Shown piece by piece: positions 5,163 to 8,182 of a stretch of 8,182 bases of DNA; the first letter of the stretch is position 1; each line of letters starts with the position of its first letter. Source of the DNA: Rubrobacter sp. (GTDB lineage Bacteria > Actinomycetota > Rubrobacteria > Rubrobacterales > Rubrobacteraceae); the NCBI GenBank assembly GCA_019247245.1, contig JAFAPF010000003.1, positions 1 to 8,182 of the forward strand. The letters are read 5' to 3'. A program made the translations under genes and the position numbers. The notes beneath the pieces were generated by a model. The model had not been told where the DNA came from. It saw nothing but the letters and a program-made list of their open reading frames with translations, and made no database searches.

Positions 5163-5208
5163 CTAATCAGCCATTGGCCCTCCCTTATGTGGCCATAGGT
5201 ATGGGACT

Positions 5209-5238
5209 AATATATCAACTAAGTATATGATTTATCAA
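5209..5238 (-). promoter_or_regulatory. Likely vapBC promoter with overlapping inverted repeat
   Basis: On the minus strand TTGATA (5238-5233) and TATATT (5214-5209) are separated by 18 nt, a good sigma-70-type promoter about 45 nt before vapB. ATATA (5210-5214) and TATAT (5224-5228) form an inverted repeat around 9 nt that covers the -10 region, where a VapBC complex would be expected to bind. Confidence 0.5.
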
Positions 5239-5330
5239 GAACGAAAGGTGACATATGAGCTCGCGAACCGTATTTGCGTCCCCCATGACAGAAGCAGCAG
5301 ACATTCGACCATAGCTTGGTTGGTTATCAG

Positions 5331-5406
5331 ATACCGACTCCTTTTGGTCAATACCATGAGAAATACCGATGTGTTTTGGTTAGCTTTACCGATGGTTTGT
5401 GGTCAG
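5331..5406 (+). repeat. Origin iteron cluster 1 (three units)
   Basis: Three direct 21-bp iterons begin at 5331, 5363 and 5386. Each starts with WTACCGA and ends near TTTTGGTYAG. The second and third are 23 bp apart, whereas the first is spaced by 32 bp. All share the orientation of the larger cluster, and the unit starting at 5363 is identical to the one at 5686. Confidence 0.85.
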
Positions 5407-5617
5407 CGCAGGCGTCAGGCGACGTGTCAGGGCAGGGGCTTCGTGCAAAATCCCCTCGTAACACAACTTATTGGGTTTACTTATCATATAAACACAACAT
5501 GTAGTGCTACACGCCGGGGTGAGAGCCATGGTGCAGAGAAAATTGCCACGAAGCATGTGTGTACAAAATCTTCCTGCAAATGCCAGGGTTTCATACGTTC
5601 ACAACACATCACTTCAG
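5407..5617. other. Spacer between iteron clusters, possible DNA-unwinding region
   Basis: No gene is credible in these 211 bp. The left end is GC-rich with an imperfect 11-bp direct repeat (GTCAGCGCAGG at 5403, GTCAGGGCAGG about 24 bp on). An A/T-rich stretch at about 5460-5500 and a TGTAG-TG-CTACA dyad (5500-5511) follow. The AT-rich part could be where the origin melts. I find no convincing DnaA box. Confidence 0.35.
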
Positions 5618-5775
5618 ATACCGACTCTTTTTGGTCAGGAATACCGATGTGTTTAGGAAGTGATACCGATTAGTTGTGGTTAGTGATACCGATGTGTTTT
5701 GGTTAGCTTTACCGATTCTTTTTGGTCAGTTTTACCGACATGTTTTGGTCAGTTTTACCGATGGTTTATGAAAAT
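5618..5775 (+). repeat. Origin iteron cluster 2 (seven units)
   Basis: Seven direct iterons begin at 5618, 5641, 5663, 5686, 5709, 5732 and 5755, spaced 22-23 bp, about two helical turns. The unit is WTACCGA, a variable middle and TTTTGGTYAG. Units two and three are diverged at the 3' half, and the last keeps only TTACCGATGGTTT. The array ends 120 bp before rep, the usual place for the origin of an iteron-controlled plasmid. Rep would bind here for initiation and copy control. Confidence 0.92.
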
Positions 5776-5826
5776 CTTAGTGCTAAATGTCCTGCAAAGA
5801 GGGCAAATTTGTCGTGCGAGTCGGGG

Positions 5827-5856
5827 TTGCTCTGTATGTCTGTATGTCTGTTTAAT
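5827..5856 (+). promoter_or_regulatory. Possible rep promoter with 8-bp tandem repeat
   Basis: TTGCTC (5827-5832) and TTTAAT (5851-5856) are 18 nt apart. The spacer contains TCTGTATG twice in tandem (5831-5846), and a TGTTAACA palindrome follows at 5868-5875. Either could be a site for rep autoregulation. No iteron copy lies here. Confidence 0.35.
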
Positions 5857-5875
5857 ACTGTATATGTTGTTAACA

Positions 5876-5883
5876 GGGAGGAG
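5876..5883 (+). promoter_or_regulatory. Ribosome binding site of rep
   Basis: GGGAGGAG lies 11 nt before the ATG at 5895. A nearer ATG (5884) is too close and leads to a frame that closes after about 20 codons, which supports 5895 as the start. Confidence 0.65.
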
Positions 5884-5894
5884 ATGGAAGCACC

Positions 5895-7460
5895 ATGGGA
5901 GATGATGAGCTGTGGGACACTGAGGCACTTGCTGCCGAGCAGCTAGCACTCATCCCAGTTGAGGCAAATTTAGAAATACCCCCACTGTTTCAGATGCGCC
6001 GAACGAACCCGACCAACAGGCTTGCTGAGTGCCGGGTACCAGTAACAGCAACGACAGGTGAGCGCCTCGAGCAATACTGGCGTATCTCAGTTCCCGAGCC
6101 TTACGAGTTGCCAGGAACCTTTGATCAGGACACGTGGGTTGCTGTGCAAACGCTTGTGAACAGGCGAGGCGGCATGCCAACCGATGGCAAACTCTCCTTC
6201 TCACTCTATGAGCTCTTAGAAATCATGGGTCGCCCCGACAATGGCCAAAGCTACAAAGAGCTTCGGGAGTCACTGCAAAGGCTCTCAGCAACGTATATTT
6301 ACTCGGAAAATGCGTTTTATTCCAAAGACATTGAAAAGTTTGAAACCCGGGGCTTTAACCTCTGGGACGTTCATTTCTCCCACACCCTTAACAAGCAGCT
6401 TGGCAGAGCGAGTGAGAAACACGAGCTTGAGTTCCACTCCGTTGTCAGGCGATCATTTCAGGCAGAGTACCTCAAGGCGCTTGATAAGGACTTTTACTAC
6501 TCCTTAAGCTCCCGCTTTGCCAAAAGACTGTACCGGCTTATTGACCGCAAGCGCCGCGACAATCTCAGCTGGTCGGTACCTTTAGAGCGGCTCAAACAGC
6601 TGCTGCCCTTGCCGGTGAGTTACCGTTACCCCTCAAAAATAAAGACGGTTCTCAAAACTGCGCATGGTGAGCTTCGGGAGCGGGGTTTTCTGACTGAGAC
6701 AAGCTACGAGAAGGGAACGAAGAACCCAACTGTGCGCTACCGCGTCAGTGAGGAGTTCGTGCGCCGGCGGTTATGGCCAAGCGTACCTGATACAGCTTCT
6801 CGGAGCGAATCCTTCTCACCAACAGACGAGCGTGCCTACGACATGTTGCGTGAGCAGGGTGTCTGGGCAAACGTTGCCCGCCAGCTCGTCTCCCGAAAAG
6901 GTGCAAGCCATTGCCTCAAGTACGTTGCAGCGCTTTCCTACCAGCGCAAGATTGAGGATCCAGGCGCCTGGCTGAAGTGGGCAATTGAGACTGACTACGA
7001 GCTTGACGAAACAGTGCTTGCTGCCATTCGTAAGCGAGCAGAGCAAGAAGAGAGCGCTCGTGAGGCGGGTGCGGAGGATGCGAGACAGTCATCCCTATTT
7101 GTCGTTCCCGTGCAGCAGGAACCGGACTCAACCCCTCAAAGTGACACAAGCGAGCCCGAAACCACGCAGCCTCCCTCCCCTGACCCAGAAGCCGTAAGAG
7201 CATGGTCTTCTCTTGTCGCAGATCTCATCGAGCTTCGAGGCGACGAGATGCTCCCGCCTTGGTTTGACCAATTCGAAGGCGGCCAGGTTGATGCCACAAC
7301 CCTTACCATTGTGGTTCCCAACTCAACCGCTGCTAATCACTTAAATGAAAACTTCGGTGCAGACCTTGTGCGACTGTGGCGAAAGCGCGCTGGAGAGGAT
7401 GCCGTATTGCAGGTTGCAATGGATCTGCAGACCGGCACCAGAGCGCCGCTTACTGAGTAG
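5895..7460 (+). CDS. rep: Plasmid replication initiator, RPA-type winged-helix Rep with DnaA domain I-like C-terminus
   Basis: The 521-residue protein begins after an acidic leader with NRLAECRVPVTATTGERLEQ (41-60). Next comes a first winged-helix region (about 75-160) with TWVAVQTLVNRRGG and KLSFSLYELLEIMGR. A second follows (about 170-290) with FYYSLSSRFAKRLYRLIDRK and SWSVPLERLKQLLPL. This order matches the replication initiator protein A (RPA) family. A helical segment (308-366, AYDMLREQGVWANVARQLVS, then DPGAWLKWAIETDYEL) follows, as in several plasmid Rep proteins. After a Glu/Pro/Ser/Thr-rich linker (385-430), residues 432-511 resemble DnaA domain I: AWSSLVADLI, PPWFDQF, TTLTIVVPNSTAANHLNENF, VLQVAMD. 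Rep should bind the iterons directly upstream; the C-terminus may contact the DnaB helicase. Family is confident, the DnaA-like domain is a by-eye match. Confidence 0.9.
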   Translation: MGDDELWDTEALAAEQLALIPVEANLEIPPLFQMRRTNPTNRLAECRVPVTATTGERLEQYWRISVPEPYELPGTFDQDTWVAVQTLVNRRGGMPTDGKLSFSLYELLEIMGRPDNGQSYKELRESLQRLSATYIYSENAFYSKDIEKFETRGFNLWDVHFSHTLNKQLGRASEKHELEFHSVVRRSFQAEYLKALDKDFYYSLSSRFAKRLYRLIDRKRRDNLSWSVPLERLKQLLPLPVSYRYPSKIKTVLKTAHGELRERGFLTETSYEKGTKNPTVRYRVSEEFVRRRLWPSVPDTASRSESFSPTDERAYDMLREQGVWANVARQLVSRKGASHCLKYVAALSYQRKIEDPGAWLKWAIETDYELDETVLAAIRKRAEQEESAREAGAEDARQSSLFVVPVQQEPDSTPQSDTSEPETTQPPSPDPEAVRAWSSLVADLIELRGDEMLPPWFDQFEGGQVDATTLTIVVPNSTAANHLNENFGADLVRLWRKRAGEDAVLQVAMDLQTGTRAPLTE

Positions 7461-7463
7461 ATA

Positions 7464-7568
7464 GTATCTATAATACTACCATTTCCTTGTCTGTTTGCTC
7501 TTTGTGTTTGCTTGTGTCTGTTCTTAGGGATTCGGTGTGTCGTTTTTCGTAGTAGGTATTATAGATAC
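7464..7568. repeat. 13-bp inverted repeat bracketing a T/G-rich spacer downstream of rep
   Basis: GTATCTATAATAC (7464-7476) is repeated inverted and perfectly as GTATTATAGATAC (7556-7568), 79 bp apart. The left copy also lies in a small dyad of its own, TAGTAT-CTATA-ATACTA (7462-7478). The spacer is strongly T/G-rich on the plus strand. It begins directly after the rep stop and ends before the convergent gene. It could be a terminator pair, a centromere or a binding site; nothing decides which. Confidence 0.5.
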
Positions 7569-7602
7569 TTCTCTTTCGAGAAACTGCTATCCAAGATATT
7601 CA

Positions 7603-7908
7603 TCAGGAAAGGTCAACCTCAGCAATGACTTCATAAATTCCGGCTGCCACCGTTGTCTCGATGACCTCGGCAATGCGGTCATGACGCTGCCGCTCCCCTG
7701 CGGCAAGCTGCTCAAGGGACACATTCAAGTCTTCAGCACTGATATCTAGCATGCTGAAGGACAGAATCTCCCGCTCATCATCGATACGCTGAGCATGGGT
7801 AACCCGAACCTGAGTCCCGAAATGTCCAGGCTCCGGCTCCCAGGCCTTGCGGAAGTCTTCGAAGCTTGCACCCTCTTTGAGCCGGCGTATAAGCACAGAG
7901 CAGAACAC
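7603..7908 (-). CDS. Small conserved-looking protein, possible dimeric alpha/beta barrel
   Basis: The 101-residue protein starts at GTG with AAAGGAG about 5 nt upstream, a strong ribosome binding site. It opens with a beta strand then helix, MFCSVLIRRLKEGASFEDFR and KAWEPEPGHFG. Further strands are REILSFSMLDIS (46-57) and IYEVIAEVDL (91-100), with a helix at 58-88. This alternation is what dimeric alpha/beta barrel proteins (EthD/NIPSNAP-like) show, and I recall uncharacterised actinobacterial relatives beginning MxxSVLIRRLKEG. No membrane segment or catalytic motif stands out. It converges on rep and its leader contains a hairpin (7928-7955). The gene is confidently real; the fold is tentative and the function unknown. 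Confidence 0.75.
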   Translation of the reverse strand: MFCSVLIRRLKEGASFEDFRKAWEPEPGHFGTQVRVTHAQRIDDEREILSFSMLDISAEDLNVSLEQLAAGERQRHDRIAEVIETTVAAGIYEVIAEVDLS

Positions 7909-7927
7909 GTTGTCTCCTTTCCTCTCC

Positions 7928-7955
7928 TTCTGCTGCTCTTTGCAGCCTAGCAGAA
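7928..7955 (-). promoter_or_regulatory. Hairpin in the leader of the 7603-7908 gene
   Basis: TTCTGCT (7928-7934) pairs with AGCAGAA (7949-7955), and an alternative inner stem GCTGC/GCAGC (7932-7946) overlaps it. It lies about 8 nt upstream of the ribosome binding site, so alternative folding could tune translation. No known riboswitch is recognised. Confidence 0.3.
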
Positions 7956-7977
7956 CCTGACCAACACCAGGGGTGGC

Positions 7978-8005
7978 TTGCGTGAGTGTAAAACAGTCCT
8001 ATAAT
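7978..8005 (+). promoter_or_regulatory. Possible plus-strand promoter with consensus -10
   Basis: TTGCGT (7978-7983) is followed after 16 nt by a perfect TATAAT (8000-8005). No convincing plus-strand gene lies downstream. If the window is circular, it would point antisense into the small exported-protein gene. Confidence 0.35.
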
Positions 8006-8052
8006 GCAGCGAATGTCCTTCTAAGGCCTTACTAGAACAGCTGTAAATGGAG

Positions 8053-8072
8053 CTCAGAGAAGCCTCTCTGAG
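8053..8072 (-). terminator. Perfect 8-bp hairpin near the right edge
   Basis: CTCAGAGA (8053-8060) and TCTCTGAG (8065-8072) form a perfect stem around AGCC. If the exported-protein frame continues from position 1 into 8182, its TGA (8054-8056) falls within this hairpin, so it would mark the gene's 3' end. No clear T-run follows on either strand, so it may be a processing or attenuator structure instead. Confidence 0.4.
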
Positions 8073-8182
8073 TCTCTCGAGTGCAATAAAGCAGCCAACC
8101 GGCGAACAACTACGAAGCTTCCTCCCTCTTTGCAGGTATGGACGAAGTTCTTGTTATTCCACCATAGAGATGTTGCGTAGGT

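Noticed and set aside
5331..5775. CRISPR array
   Set aside because: The units are 21 bp with 2-bp gaps and no unique spacers of 30 bp or more, so they are iterons; no cas genes are present.
5227..5946. Plus-strand open frames of up to 148 codons over the origin
   Set aside because: They translate the iterons into repeated short peptides, have no ribosome binding site and end before or inside rep in another frame.
5895..7460. Rep as a chromosomal DnaA or DnaB-loader
   Set aside because: No AAA+ Walker motifs are present; winged-helix RPA features and adjacent iterons support a plasmid initiator.
8047..8182. Plus-strand frame open to the right edge from ATG 8047
   Set aside because: No ribosome binding site, and it is antisense to the continued exported-protein frame. 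If the sequence is circular, it meets TAG at the junction after 45 codons.

Overview
The window looks like a small iteron plasmid, or most of one, from a Gram-positive and probably actinobacterial host of moderate GC content. The host guess rests on the replication initiator, the type of VapBC pair, strong AAGGAGG ribosome binding sites next to apparently near-leaderless genes, and XerCD-type sites that resemble Gram-positive chromosomal dif sites. No rRNA, tRNA, CRISPR array or complete insertion sequence is visible. In-frame reading across the two ends (8182 to 1) gives a 67-codon ORF starting with a signal peptide and stopping beside a hairpin. This suggests, without proving, that the 8182 bases are a closed circle.

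Layout. 1-75 (minus) is the signal-peptide start of a small exported protein. 157-184 and 1510-1538 are two directly repeated dif-like sites. They bracket a 1.35 kb module with a TSUP/TauE-type anion exporter (189-1079, minus) and a small divergent membrane protein (about 1200-1472, plus). 1554-2991 (minus) is a probable three-gene unit: a 4-TM protein, a DoxX protein and an unrecognised 89-residue protein, ending at a hairpin terminator. 3274-3459 (plus) encodes a 61-residue single-TM protein. 3460-3797 holds no convincing gene. 3798-4275 (minus) is a decayed ParA fused to an excisionase-type HTH, with a repeat-rich control region upstream. 4497-5162 (minus) is a vapBC toxin-antitoxin pair in which the usual ATGA-overlap start of vapC appears frameshifted. 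5331-5775 is the origin, with ten iterons in clusters of three and seven. 5895-7460 (plus) is the replication initiator. 7603-7908 (minus) is a small predicted alpha/beta protein.

How the parts fit. Rep would bind the iterons just upstream of its own gene. Its C-terminus looks like DnaA domain I and may recruit the host helicase. VapBC would provide post-segregational stability, which matters because the partition gene is broken. The cargo is mostly membrane proteins, and host XerCD could move the TSUP module in or out through the dif-like pair. Family assignments come from reading motifs by eye; no search was run.
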